This document shows, one piece after another, positions 54,377-63,096 of a stretch of DNA of 64,000 nucleotides (positions are counted from its first letter, which is position 1; every line of letters begins with the position of its first letter). The notes beneath the pieces were generated by a model that worked only from the letters and a program-made list of their open reading frames with translations, did not search any database and was not told the origin of the DNA. The DNA comes from Azotimanducus sp963663145. GTDB taxonomy: Bacteria > Pseudomonadota > Gammaproteobacteria > Pseudomonadales > Azotimanducaceae. Both the position numbers and the translations under genes were made by a program. Location of the stretch: positions 2,418,001 through 2,482,000 of the forward strand of contig OY760134.1 of the NCBI GenBank assembly GCA_963663145.1, in the 5' to 3' direction.

Positions 54377-55273
54377 TTGGTCATGACGTTCTCCTCTCGG
54401 CCGCGAAATCTCCGACGAAAACGCTTATTGTCTGGACAGGGCACAAAGCGTATTCGGCGCCGCTTGTTCGCTCAGCACAGGGTCGAACCTCTCTGCGCCC
54501 CGGAAGATCTCCCGATGATGCGCGAAGCCGGGCGACTCGCGGCCGGCGTCTTGGAGATGATCGAGCCGCATGTGCAGCCCGGGGTGACCACCAACCATCT
54601 CAATTCCATCTGCCACGAATACATAGTTGACGGCATCGGCTGTGTTCCGGCACCCTTGGGCTACCGTTCGTCTCCCTTGCAGACACCCTTTCCAAAGTCG
54701 ATCTGCACCTCGGTGAATCACGTCATCTGTCACGGAATACCCTCGGAGAGAAAGCTCAAGAGCGGCGACATACTCAATATTGACGTCACGGTCATCAAGG
54801 ACGGCTACCACGGCGACACCAGCAAGATGTTCATGGTCGGCAAGCCGGCACCGCACGCGAGCAGACTCGTTGAAGTGACTCGGGAATGCCTGTTTCGCGG
54901 TATTGCAGCCGTGCGTCCGGGGGCGCACCTCGGCGATATAGGTCATGCGATCCAACGGCACGCAGAGACCAACCGCTATTCGGTGGTGCGCGAGTTTTGC
55001 GGACACGGCATTGGACGGGTATTCCATGGGGACCCGCAAGTTCTTCACTATGGGCACCCGGGCGAAGGGGTCGAACTCGTCGAGGGCATGACCTTTACGA
55101 TTGAACCCATGATCAATGCCGGCGAAGCCGACGCGAGACTACTTTCCGATGGCTGGACCGCCGTGACCCGCGACCGCAAACTCTCGGCCCAGTGGGAACA
55201 CACCATACTCGTCACCGCGGAGGGTGCGGAGGTGCTTACGTTGAGGGGCGAGGAGAAGCGTGCAACCGAGTAG
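54377..55273 (+). CDS. map: Methionine aminopeptidase
   Basis: A 298-residue type I MetAP that removes the N-terminal Met from nascent proteins. The metal-binding residues are in NIDVTVIKDGYHGDTSKMF (two Asp), GHGIGRVFH (His), FTIEPMIN (Glu) and QWEHTILVT (Glu). About 40 N-terminal residues (basic, RRKRLLSGQGTKRIRRR) precede the usual start of the fold; some type I enzymes have such an extension, so the true start may be the ATG at 54383. Divergent from rpsB, as in many gammaproteobacteria. Confidence 0.92.
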   Translation: MVMTFSSRPRNLRRKRLLSGQGTKRIRRRLFAQHRVEPLCAPEDLPMMREAGRLAAGVLEMIEPHVQPGVTTNHLNSICHEYIVDGIGCVPAPLGYRSSPLQTPFPKSICTSVNHVICHGIPSERKLKSGDILNIDVTVIKDGYHGDTSKMFMVGKPAPHASRLVEVTRECLFRGIAAVRPGAHLGDIGHAIQRHAETNRYSVVREFCGHGIGRVFHGDPQVLHYGHPGEGVELVEGMTFTIEPMINAGEADARLLSDGWTAVTRDRKLSAQWEHTILVTAEGAEVLTLRGEEKRATE

Positions 55274-55300
55274 GACGGTATTGAGCGCGACTTCGACAAC

Positions 55301-56029
55301 TCAATCTGGTTGCAACCGCTTGAAGGCAAGCACACGGTCCCTCGAAAGACGACCGGCTAACGCCTCGCGCGTGAGTTGTATGAGGTTCTCAATAGGTTCA
55401 ATCAATTCAGGATAGGCCGGGGACAGCACTCTTTGATCGTCGATGAGCTGAAACGACGCACTTTCAGAATCGTACGAGAGAATCGAACGCTCTTCACGTC
55501 CGATCTGATTGAAGACCGAACCAATGGAAGCGGCATCCTCGGCGTGAGCCACTACAAGGTCGTAGGCATCACGGAACAGGTATCCGCTCCCTCGCAACAT
55601 GCGCGCACGAACCTTCTTAAGTAGTATCTCGGCACTGGATTCCGTCGCGATCCCTGTTGTGGCTTCCTTCTCTTCCGATAAGGGTGATGGTGTTGTTTCG
55701 CGAGTAGCGAAGAAAGAGACTGGAACCGCCTTGCGCTGAAAGAGAAAGCCACGTCTAGAATATAATTCAAGTCCGTGAATCTCGCCTTTTTCCTCCAGCG
55801 AAAGCAGGCCATCGAACATGTCTGATAGGGGCAGGTCACGCTGCACGAATTCGTCGAAAAAAAGATCAATGTCACTGCTGTGCCTGTGGCCCCATCGCGC
55901 CGCGAGCACACTCCCTCCACCCATTCGGTAGGTGTGGCGCCCGATCCAAGTGTCAAGCCTTGCCACAACCCATTGCAGGGGATCAATCAAATGGTTCGCC
56001 AGTTCAAGCGGGGCGGGATTCAACTTCAA
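55301..56029 (-). CDS. AbiEii-like nucleotidyltransferase toxin
   Basis: A 242-residue nucleotidyltransferase with the AbiEii/AbiGii-type motif GGGSVLAARWGHRHSSDIDLFF (GG-x-S ... RxSxDxDxF, catalytic Asp pair). AbiE-type toxins transfer nucleotides to tRNA 3' ends and arrest growth; the partner antitoxin is usually encoded upstream in the same operon. It overlaps the small upstream gene by four bases. Interpretation as a toxin is by family analogy. Confidence 0.72.
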   Translation of the reverse strand: MKLNPAPLELANHLIDPLQWVVARLDTWIGRHTYRMGGGSVLAARWGHRHSSDIDLFFDEFVQRDLPLSDMFDGLLSLEEKGEIHGLELYSRRGFLFQRKAVPVSFFATRETTPSPLSEEKEATTGIATESSAEILLKKVRARMLRGSGYLFRDAYDLVVAHAEDAASIGSVFNQIGREERSILSYDSESASFQLIDDQRVLSPAYPELIEPIENLIQLTREALAGRLSRDRVLAFKRLQPD

Positions 56030-56334
56030 ATCCTAGAACTTAAATCCCAGGTGCGGTGATGGTTTCGTTGCAGTTGGTAGCCCGGGACATGACTATTTAT
56101 CCACTCCGCGAGTCGAGCGTGCTGAATATCGCAAGCAATCATGGCTCGCGCCATCTCATACCTAGAAACACCACATTGCATGGTAAATCGCCGAATATCC
56201 TCACAATCCAACTGGACGACCAACCCACGCAGGTAGGAACGATCATCGTCATTCATATCGCCTGAACGAATCATATCGCGTATTTGTTCCGGGGAGCGCC
56301 TGATCGCGGAACCGGCCATGCGGCTATTGCTCAT
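56026..56334 (-). CDS. Small protein, putative antitoxin of the AbiEii-like pair
   Basis: From Met at 56334 this is a 102-residue protein with MSNSRMAGSAIRRSPEQIRDMI, VQLDCEDIRRFTMQCGVSRYEMARAMIA and a basic tail. It has a possible helix-turn-helix in the middle but no recognised family, and it is not AbiEi-like by length (AbiEi ~200+). It lies immediately upstream of and overlapping the nucleotidyltransferase (ATGA), the position of an antitoxin. The frame extends further upstream without family sequence. Confidence 0.55.
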   Translation of the reverse strand: MSNSRMAGSAIRRSPEQIRDMIRSGDMNDDDRSYLRGLVVQLDCEDIRRFTMQCGVSRYEMARAMIACDIQHARLAEWINSHVPGYQLQRNHHRTWDLSSRI

Positions 56335-56655
56335 GCTGGCAATGTTGTGGCCTTTAAACTCGCTGCGTTCATGCATTCCCGGCAGGTCGAATTTCTCAAG
56401 GGGCAAAATCGGCACCGGCAGACGCCAATCAAAAGGATGAGATTCACCCATACAGAGGTCTCCGTCGCGTCCTTGAAGAACCAAGTATGTACACCGCTTC
56501 AATCGCTCCCTGTCAATCAAACCGTTGATTTCATATCAGAAGGGTTGGTGGCTGTGATTGGAATCTCAACACCCATAATTTTAGTCCATTCGAATGCGCA
56601 ATCAGCAGGTCAAATCAGGCATTATTTCAAATGTCTTCCGATTCACACCAAAACA

Positions 56656-59316
56656 TTGGCCTCGCGACACACAGCCACCGTTACGCACGCACCCTGTCTC
56701 CGCGACCGAATCCTCGCCAATGACAAGCAACTGCACGAGAGATTTCGTGCGGCAGAAGACATAGAGACGCTGCTTGCCGAACGTACCCGCTGCGTGGACG
56801 AGTGCATTCTGGAGCTCTGGAATGCGGTGCCTTGGTCAGACTTGGCAACACAAGCCGTTGGACTCTTCGCGGTGGGCGGATATGGCCGCGCCGAATTGCA
56901 TCCGGGATCGGATGTGGATGTGTTGGTGATCTCGGAAACGGAGATTTCCAGCTTTTCAGAGCAAATTGAAACCTTCGTCCAGTCGCTGTGGGACCTCGGG
57001 CTCGATATAGGCCACAGCGTTCGCACGCTTGCCGAGTGCGCCAGCGAGGCCGCCAACGAGATCACCGTCGCCACGGCGCTGCTCGAACGACGGCAACTCA
57101 GCGGCGCGCCCGAGCTCGACCAGCACATAGGCAACCTGTTCGCCTACGACGAGGTGTGGCCGCAGGCCAAGTTCTTTCGCGCCAAGGCCGACGAGCAATC
57201 CAAGCGGCACAAATACTACGACAATGTTTCCTACGGCCTGCAGCCGGACATCAAGTCCTCGCCGGGCGGCCTGCGCGATGTGCAAACCATCACTTGGATC
57301 ATGTTGCGCTACTTCGGCGCACTTGGCCTGCAAAGCGCGCAGCGTCAGGGCTTCGTGACCAGCGACGAAGCCAACACCTTAAACGCATCGCATCGATTCT
57401 TGAAGCGCGTGCGCTGGGGACTGCACTTGACCGTCGGGCGCAAGGAGGAGCGTCTACTCTTCGAATATCAACAGGAATTGGCGCACCTGTTCGGCTATCC
57501 GGGAGAAACGGTCAAGGCACAGATCGAAGCCTTCATGCACGACTACTACAGGCATGTGCAAACCTTGGTCGGCCTCAACGACCTGCTCCTGCAACAGTTC
57601 GACGAGGCCATACTTCGCGTGCACGCCGCGCCAGTGCAAAAGCCCGTCAACGATCGATTCGTGATTTGTGACGATTACCTTGAGGTTGCCCGACCCGACC
57701 TCTTCCAAGAACAGCCTTGGGCGATGATGGAACTGTTCGTGGTGCTTGCTCACCGGCCCGATATTGGCGGCGTGCGCGCTTCGACCATTCGTCTCATGCG
57801 CCAAGCAGTTGCGCAGGTTGACGGCAGTTTTCGAAACGACCGACGAGTGGCCTTTCTGTTTCTTGAACTCTTGCGCGCGCCCTACACCCTCGTCTCGCAA
57901 CTCAATCGCATGCGGCGCTACGGCCTATTGCAGCGTTACATCCCTGAATTCGGACAGGTGGTCGGGCAAATGCAGCACGACCTCTTTCATATCTACACCG
58001 TGGATGCGCATACCCTGCAACTCATTCGCAACCTACGACGATTTCGCTATCGATCAGCGCGCGAGAAGTTTCCCATCGCCGCGCATTGCTACAAGCGCTT
58101 GCGGCGCTTAGAGCCCCTCTATATCGCCGGACTGTTTCACGATTTGGGCAAAGGCCGCGGGGGCGATCATTCCGAACACGGCGCCAAAGACGTTGTGCGT
58201 TTCTGCCAGCGCCTAGGCCTCTCGGAAGAGCACACAGAACTGGCCGAGTGGCTGGTGCGCAATCATCTCGCAATGTCCCGCGTCGCGCAGGGCGAGGACT
58301 TGAGTGACCCCGATGTCATTCATGCCTTCGCTCGCTTCGTGGACGATAGAACGCGGCTCGATTACCTCTATACCCTCACCGTGGCGGACATCACGGCCAC
58401 CGATCCTTCGCTCTGGAACGGCTGGAGGGCAGCTCTGATGAGCCAGCTCTACACGGAAACGAGAAGAACATTGCGGCGCGGGGCGCAGGCATCGCCGAGC
58501 CGCTCCGAGAAGGTGCAGCAAGCCAAGCGGCTGGTTTTGGAGCGCCTGCGCAAGAAGGGCATCAGCCAAGAAATCGCTGAAACCCTGTGGGACGGGCCTC
58601 CGGATGAGTTCTTTCTGTCGCATACCCCGCCGCAACTCGCCAAGTTCACGCAACGGCTTGCCAAACAGGGGGATCTGCGCAACGCGCTGATTCTTGTGCA
58701 AGATCTTCCCAGGCAGCTTGAGGGCGAGGGCGCAACTCTCGTGTTCGTTGCGACCCAAGACGACCCTGAACTCATATTGCTCACCTTGGCGAGGCTCAGC
58801 CTGATGGGGCTCTCGATTCACGCCGCTTGGATTTCGGCCACAACCGGAGGAAAATGCTTTTCAACCTATGTGGTGCTCGATCAGAAAACCGGCTACATCG
58901 GACGCAACCGCGCACGCTTCGCCGCAATCACCAAGGAGTTGTCCAGTTCTCTCAACGAAAGCAGACACGCCAATCAGATCACTGAAGCGGTTCGCAAGAT
59001 TTCCGCACGCAGGATGCGAAGAGAACTTAAATACTTCAAGGTCCCGGTCAAAGTGCGCTTTGAAAGCGACGAAGAACTGGATGTCTCAAGTCTGCACATC
59101 GAATGCCGTGAGCGGCCCGGCCTGCTCACGCTCATCGTCCGCGCCTTGGTGAATCAGAACCTACGCATCAAGAACGCGAGGGTGTCCACTCTCGGAGAGC
59201 GCGTTGAAGACACGTTTATCGTTACTCAAGACTCCGGCACGTCCGTGACAAACCCTGAAGAACAGGAAACCTTGGCTGAAGCCATTCGTCAAGAGTTGGT
59301 CGCGGCTGGATGCTAA
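56656..59316 (+). CDS. glnD: [Protein-PII] uridylyltransferase / uridylyl-removing enzyme
   Basis: GlnD senses glutamine and adds or removes UMP on PII. Domains: nucleotidyltransferase with GGYGRAELHPGSDVDVLV, a helical region, an HD phosphohydrolase with FHDLGKGRGGDHSEHG, and two C-terminal ACT domains (RPGLLTLIVRALVNQNLRI... for the last). The homologous region starts near 56690. The frame is open back to 56284, but upstream residues are not GlnD-like and no in-frame ATG lies close; a TTG at 56656 is the nearest candidate start and is used here. The stop overlaps the ggt start by seven bases. Confidence 0.9.
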   Translation: MASRHTATVTHAPCLRDRILANDKQLHERFRAAEDIETLLAERTRCVDECILELWNAVPWSDLATQAVGLFAVGGYGRAELHPGSDVDVLVISETEISSFSEQIETFVQSLWDLGLDIGHSVRTLAECASEAANEITVATALLERRQLSGAPELDQHIGNLFAYDEVWPQAKFFRAKADEQSKRHKYYDNVSYGLQPDIKSSPGGLRDVQTITWIMLRYFGALGLQSAQRQGFVTSDEANTLNASHRFLKRVRWGLHLTVGRKEERLLFEYQQELAHLFGYPGETVKAQIEAFMHDYYRHVQTLVGLNDLLLQQFDEAILRVHAAPVQKPVNDRFVICDDYLEVARPDLFQEQPWAMMELFVVLAHRPDIGGVRASTIRLMRQAVAQVDGSFRNDRRVAFLFLELLRAPYTLVSQLNRMRRYGLLQRYIPEFGQVVGQMQHDLFHIYTVDAHTLQLIRNLRRFRYRSAREKFPIAAHCYKRLRRLEPLYIAGLFHDLGKGRGGDHSEHGAKDVVRFCQRLGLSEEHTELAEWLVRNHLAMSRVAQGEDLSDPDVIHAFARFVDDRTRLDYLYTLTVADITATDPSLWNGWRAALMSQLYTETRRTLRRGAQASPSRSEKVQQAKRLVLERLRKKGISQEIAETLWDGPPDEFFLSHTPPQLAKFTQRLAKQGDLRNALILVQDLPRQLEGEGATLVFVATQDDPELILLTLARLSLMGLSIHAAWISATTGGKCFSTYVVLDQKTGYIGRNRARFAAITKELSSSLNESRHANQITEAVRKISARRMRRELKYFKVPVKVRFESDEELDVSSLHIECRERPGLLTLIVRALVNQNLRIKNARVSTLGERVEDTFIVTQDSGTSVTNPEEQETLAEAIRQELVAAGC

Positions 59317-60887
59317 CCGCGTTGGACCTTTCCAGGCCTTATGCATCGGAGCGCTCGCCGGTGTGCGCGGCCAATGTGGTCGCCACTTCGCAACCGCTCG
59401 CTGCCGAAGCCGGTCTCAATGCGCTTCGTCGTGGCGGCAACGCGGTGGACGCAGCGATTGCGACGGCAATCACGCTCACAGTCGTGGAACCCTGCAGCAA
59501 TGGTGTCGGCAGCGATGCCTTCGCTATCGTATGGGACGGAACAAAACTGGTCGGACTCAACGCCTCGGGCAGGGCACCTATGGCACTCGGGCCGGAGAGG
59601 TTCGACTCTCTCAAGCAGATGCCAATGCTCGGGTGGGACACAGTGACTGTCCCCGGCGCCGTCAGCGCTTGGGTGATGCTATCAGAGCGCTTTGGTCGTC
59701 TCAGGTTTGAGGCGTTGTTCGAGTCCGGCATTCACTACGCACGCGAAGGCTTTCCGGTTGGTCCCATCACCGCGCTTCGCTGGCAGGAGGCCGCCAAGGT
59801 CTATGGAGGATTCAAAGAATTCAAATCGCATTTCTTGCCGGCACCGGATGCAGGACAAACCTTTCGACGCCCGGAGTTGGCGAGGAGCCTCGAACTCATC
59901 GCCATGAGCAAGGGAGAGGCCTTCTATCGCGGCGAACTTGCGGATGCGATCAACCAGGCCGCAGGATCCGATGGCGGCCACTTGAGACGTTCAGATCTTG
60001 AGGCTCATCGATCAGATTGGGTGATGCCCATCAAGAGCCCTTATAGGGAGGTTCACCTGCACGAGATCCCGCCCAATGGACAGGGGCTTGCGGCACAGAT
60101 CGCACTTGCCATTCTGGATCGATTCGACGTGCCGCCACTCGATTCCGCTGAAGCGATTCATCTGCAGGCGGAGGCTATGAAAATCGCGATACGCGTGGCT
60201 TTCGAGCATATCGCCGATATAGAGCACATGCGAATGCCTCCCGAGGCGCTGCTCGATAAGGCGACAATTGATCAGGCCGCGCGACGGATCAGCATGAACG
60301 GGGCGGCGCAGGAGCCAGTCGCGCTATCGGCGAGCACAGACACTGTCTACCTGACCGCAGCAGACGCCAGTGGCATGATGGTGTCCTTCATTCAGTCGAA
60401 CTACATGGGTTTCGGATCTGGAATCGTCATACCAGGCACGGGTATCAGCATGCAAAATCGCGGCGCAGGTTTTAGCCTCGAACCAGGACACCCGAATCAA
60501 GTCGGGCCGGGCAAGCGCCCCTTCCACACCATCATTCCCGGCTTCGTCACGGCGGCCGACGAGCCGCTGTTAAGTTTCGGTGTGATGGGCGGGCACATGC
60601 AGCCTCAAGGACAGGTGCAGATGGTCACGCGCATATTCGATCACGGTCAGAATCCGCAGGCGGCGAGCGATGCCCCCAGATGGCATGTGTTCCCAGACTT
60701 TCGCCTAGGTCTTGAACAGGGCATTGAACCGGGGGTTGTTGAAGACCTTGAGAAACGAGGTCACAGGATTCAATCGAACTTGGCTCCCGAGCTCTTCGGC
60801 GGGGCGCAGTTGATTTTGCGCACCGGTTCCGGTTATATCGCCGGTTCGGATCATCGCAAGGAAGGACAGGCGGTCGGCTACTCATGA
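59310..60887 (+). CDS. ggt: Gamma-glutamyltransferase-family Ntn hydrolase
   Basis: A 525-residue GGT-like protein: AANVVATSQPLAAEAGLNAL, GGNAVDAAIATAITLTVVEP, VGSDAFAIVWDGT, and the autocleavage region STDTVYLTAADASGMMVSFIQSN with the nucleophile Thr (about residue 345). GGT transfers gamma-glutamyl groups from glutathione or glutamine. No signal peptide is evident, so it may be the cytoplasmic YwrD/GgtB-type rather than the exported GGT. It overlaps glnD at its start and the P450 at its end (ATGA). Confidence 0.85.
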   Translation: MLTALDLSRPYASERSPVCAANVVATSQPLAAEAGLNALRRGGNAVDAAIATAITLTVVEPCSNGVGSDAFAIVWDGTKLVGLNASGRAPMALGPERFDSLKQMPMLGWDTVTVPGAVSAWVMLSERFGRLRFEALFESGIHYAREGFPVGPITALRWQEAAKVYGGFKEFKSHFLPAPDAGQTFRRPELARSLELIAMSKGEAFYRGELADAINQAAGSDGGHLRRSDLEAHRSDWVMPIKSPYREVHLHEIPPNGQGLAAQIALAILDRFDVPPLDSAEAIHLQAEAMKIAIRVAFEHIADIEHMRMPPEALLDKATIDQAARRISMNGAAQEPVALSASTDTVYLTAADASGMMVSFIQSNYMGFGSGIVIPGTGISMQNRGAGFSLEPGHPNQVGPGKRPFHTIIPGFVTAADEPLLSFGVMGGHMQPQGQVQMVTRIFDHGQNPQAASDAPRWHVFPDFRLGLEQGIEPGVVEDLEKRGHRIQSNLAPELFGGAQLILRTGSGYIAGSDHRKEGQAVGYS

Positions 60888-62152
60888 ATGACGAAATGAA
60901 CGACATACAGCTTTTCGACATAGAAACGCTGAAATCGCCGCATAGGGTGCACAAGCGCCTGCGCGACGAGGCACCCGTCTACTTTGCTGGCGAGCTCGGC
61001 CTGCATGTGGTCACCCGATACGATCTACTTCGCGAGGCACTGCGGGATCCGGCCACCTATTCGAGTGAATTTGGCGACTTCTTGCAGAAACCGCAACAGA
61101 TTCGATTCAATGCTGCCTGCGAGAAGACCCAGCAGGCCATCAAGGATATCTTCTCGCAGATGGTCGAAGAGCCGCCCACCATGCTCACGCTCGACCGTCC
61201 GGAACACACCGAGTACCGAAGCCTCGTGAATGAACTCTTCACTGGATCGAGGATCAATAGCGCCGAGGCCGCGGTGCAGCAGGTGATCGACGAGACTATC
61301 GACGCGCTTGGCGATGAGACCGCGATTGAGTTCATTTCTAGGCTTGCCTTCCCGATCCCCTTGACCATCATCGGAGATCGCCTCGGCGTTCCGCAAGAAG
61401 ATAGAGAAGTGTTCGAACGCGGGGCCGGCATCCTCGCCGACGGTCTTCGCCTCAACATGTATGAAGATGAAGAGTTCATATCACGCAGCCAGCACGAACT
61501 GAATTTGCAGCGCCTGATGCTGCGCATCTTCAAGGAGCGGCGCGAAGAACCCAAAGACGACATGATTTCGATCCTCGCCAATTCAAAGCTCAAGGCAGAG
61601 GATCGCCTGCTTCACCCCGGCGAAGCTTCCAGCATCCTGCGGCAGTTTCTGGTGGCCGGTCACGAAACCACTGCGAGCGCGTTTGGATGGGGAATGCTTG
61701 CCCTGATCGAGCGTCCGGAACTACAAGTTCAGCTTCGTGAGCATCCTCAGAAGATCAAGACTTTTGTGGAGGAGATCCTGCGCCGCGAGTCGCCTGTGCA
61801 GGGCTTGCCAAGAGTTGTCACCAAGGACACTCAGCTTGGCGGTTATGACCTGAAGAAAGGCGACTTCGTGATGCTCCGCTACGGCGCGGCCAACCGCGAT
61901 GAGCGCGTGTTCGAAAACCCGGATGAAGTGGTGATCGATCGGCCCAAGGCCGGCATGCAGATGGCCTTCGGCTCAGGGGTACACCACTGTATCGGCGCAC
62001 CACTCGCCCGCCAAGAACTGAATCTCGGTTTCGCATCGATACTCAAAAGAATGCAAAACTTCCGCCTCGACCCCGACAAGCCCCCACCCGAAGCCGAACC
62101 GAGCTTCGTGCTGCGAAATCTCGCGCATTTGCATGTGCGGTTTGACTGGTGA
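60884..62152 (+). CDS. Cytochrome P450
   Basis: A 422-residue P450 with the I-helix AGHETT (258-263), the ExxR motif Glu298-x2-Arg301 (EILRRES) and the heme Cys369 in FGSGVHHCIGAPLARQ. No membrane anchor: a soluble bacterial class I P450 that needs a ferredoxin and reductase, not found in the window. It is translationally coupled to the GGT gene. The CYP family and substrate cannot be assigned from this alone. Confidence 0.9.
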   Translation: MNDEMNDIQLFDIETLKSPHRVHKRLRDEAPVYFAGELGLHVVTRYDLLREALRDPATYSSEFGDFLQKPQQIRFNAACEKTQQAIKDIFSQMVEEPPTMLTLDRPEHTEYRSLVNELFTGSRINSAEAAVQQVIDETIDALGDETAIEFISRLAFPIPLTIIGDRLGVPQEDREVFERGAGILADGLRLNMYEDEEFISRSQHELNLQRLMLRIFKERREEPKDDMISILANSKLKAEDRLLHPGEASSILRQFLVAGHETTASAFGWGMLALIERPELQVQLREHPQKIKTFVEEILRRESPVQGLPRVVTKDTQLGGYDLKKGDFVMLRYGAANRDERVFENPDEVVIDRPKAGMQMAFGSGVHHCIGAPLARQELNLGFASILKRMQNFRLDPDKPPPEAEPSFVLRNLAHLHVRFDW

Positions 62153-62159
62153 GCTGCGG

Positions 62160-62184
62160 TCGCGCAAAACGAAGTTTTGCGCGA
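62160..62184. terminator. Perfect hairpin just after the P450 gene
   Basis: TCGCGCAAAAC and GTTTTGCGCGA pair perfectly around a GAA loop (11-bp stem), eight bases after the P450 stop. A T-tract does not follow, so it may be a non-canonical terminator or the end of the IS element to its right. Confidence 0.45.
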
Positions 62185-62650
62185 GCCGAGGCGGCGGGGA
62201 CCGGCGAGGCGGTGCGGCGCTTCGCCGAGTTCGACTACGCCACCTTGGACAGCTGGAGCCACGAACGGCGTGTGGTGGCGAAGGCCGAAGCGCTGCCGCC
62301 ATCCACCGACGGCTGGCTCGGGCGGGAAGGACAACCCGAGGTTCATCGTGGCATCGCTCGATCCCGCGAAGCATCCGGCGCGCTGCTCGACGAGCCTGTT
62401 CGACTCGAACGCCCTGCGGCTGTGCCTCAGCAGGTTTGCGATGGTGCTGGTCAACCGCCTCAGGGACGCGCTGGCGGGTGTCGGGACGCGGCTGGAAGGG
62501 CCTATCCCGGCACGCTGCGTAACCGGCTCCTGAAGATCGGGGCGCGCGTGCGGGTCAGTTCGCGGCGGATCCATGTCGCGCTTTCCACCGCCTGCCCGGA
62601 CAGGCAGGCGTTCGCGCTGACCTGGCGCTCGCTCTCCCACCGCCGACGGC
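62185..62650 (+). pseudogene. Remnant of an IS1380-family transposase
   Basis: Pieces of an IS1380-type transposase are found in order but in different frames: FAEFDYATLDSWSHERRVVAKAEAL, then NPRFIVASLDPAKHPARC, LRLCLSRFAMVLVNRLRDAL, then TLRNRLLKIGARVRVSSRRI and ALSTACPDR. These correspond to the C-terminal third of the family. At least two frame changes and a loss of the REMENRIKEQQ-like block show it is decayed. The stretch is GC-rich compared with flanking genes. No intact terminal repeats or target duplication could be confirmed. Confidence 0.7.
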
Positions 62651-63096
62651 GGAATCCGGTGTCGGACTTGCTCCGGCGCACCAGCGGACACGCCGGCACG
62701 GGGTGTTCATTGCCCCTCAATCGGACACGGGGCCGGATTCGCTGGAAATCGGCCGCCGGGAAGCCGAACCGGGCACCATCGCACGTTCTGGCTGTTTGTG
62801 CTAGGCTTCCATCTAGCTCTTGATAGTGGCTACTGGGCTCTTGGAATGAGGTTGTTATCACGGTGCTTTTCACGTTCCGCGCCACAGCGCTGGTTCATTG
62901 ACTCAGACGACGATGTAAAAGGCCTGAATCAAGTCTGCTGGAAACCGTCCCAATCCTGCAATCTCCATGTCGGTACAACAATCCGCCTTCTATGGACTTG
63001 CAACGGAAGACTGTTCCACAGCGTGTAGCGCCCATGAGGAGCGTGCGCAGGTGCCAACTGCCGAAAGCGCAAGAGTGATCAGTTAAAGGAACCAAA
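62651..63096. other. Gene-free region between IS remnant and adaptor gene
   Basis: I see no convincing gene. The left part continues the GC-rich IS-derived sequence to about 62780; the right part is more AT-rich and leads into a good ribosome binding site (AAAGGA at 63086-63091) for the next gene. Confidence 0.5.
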
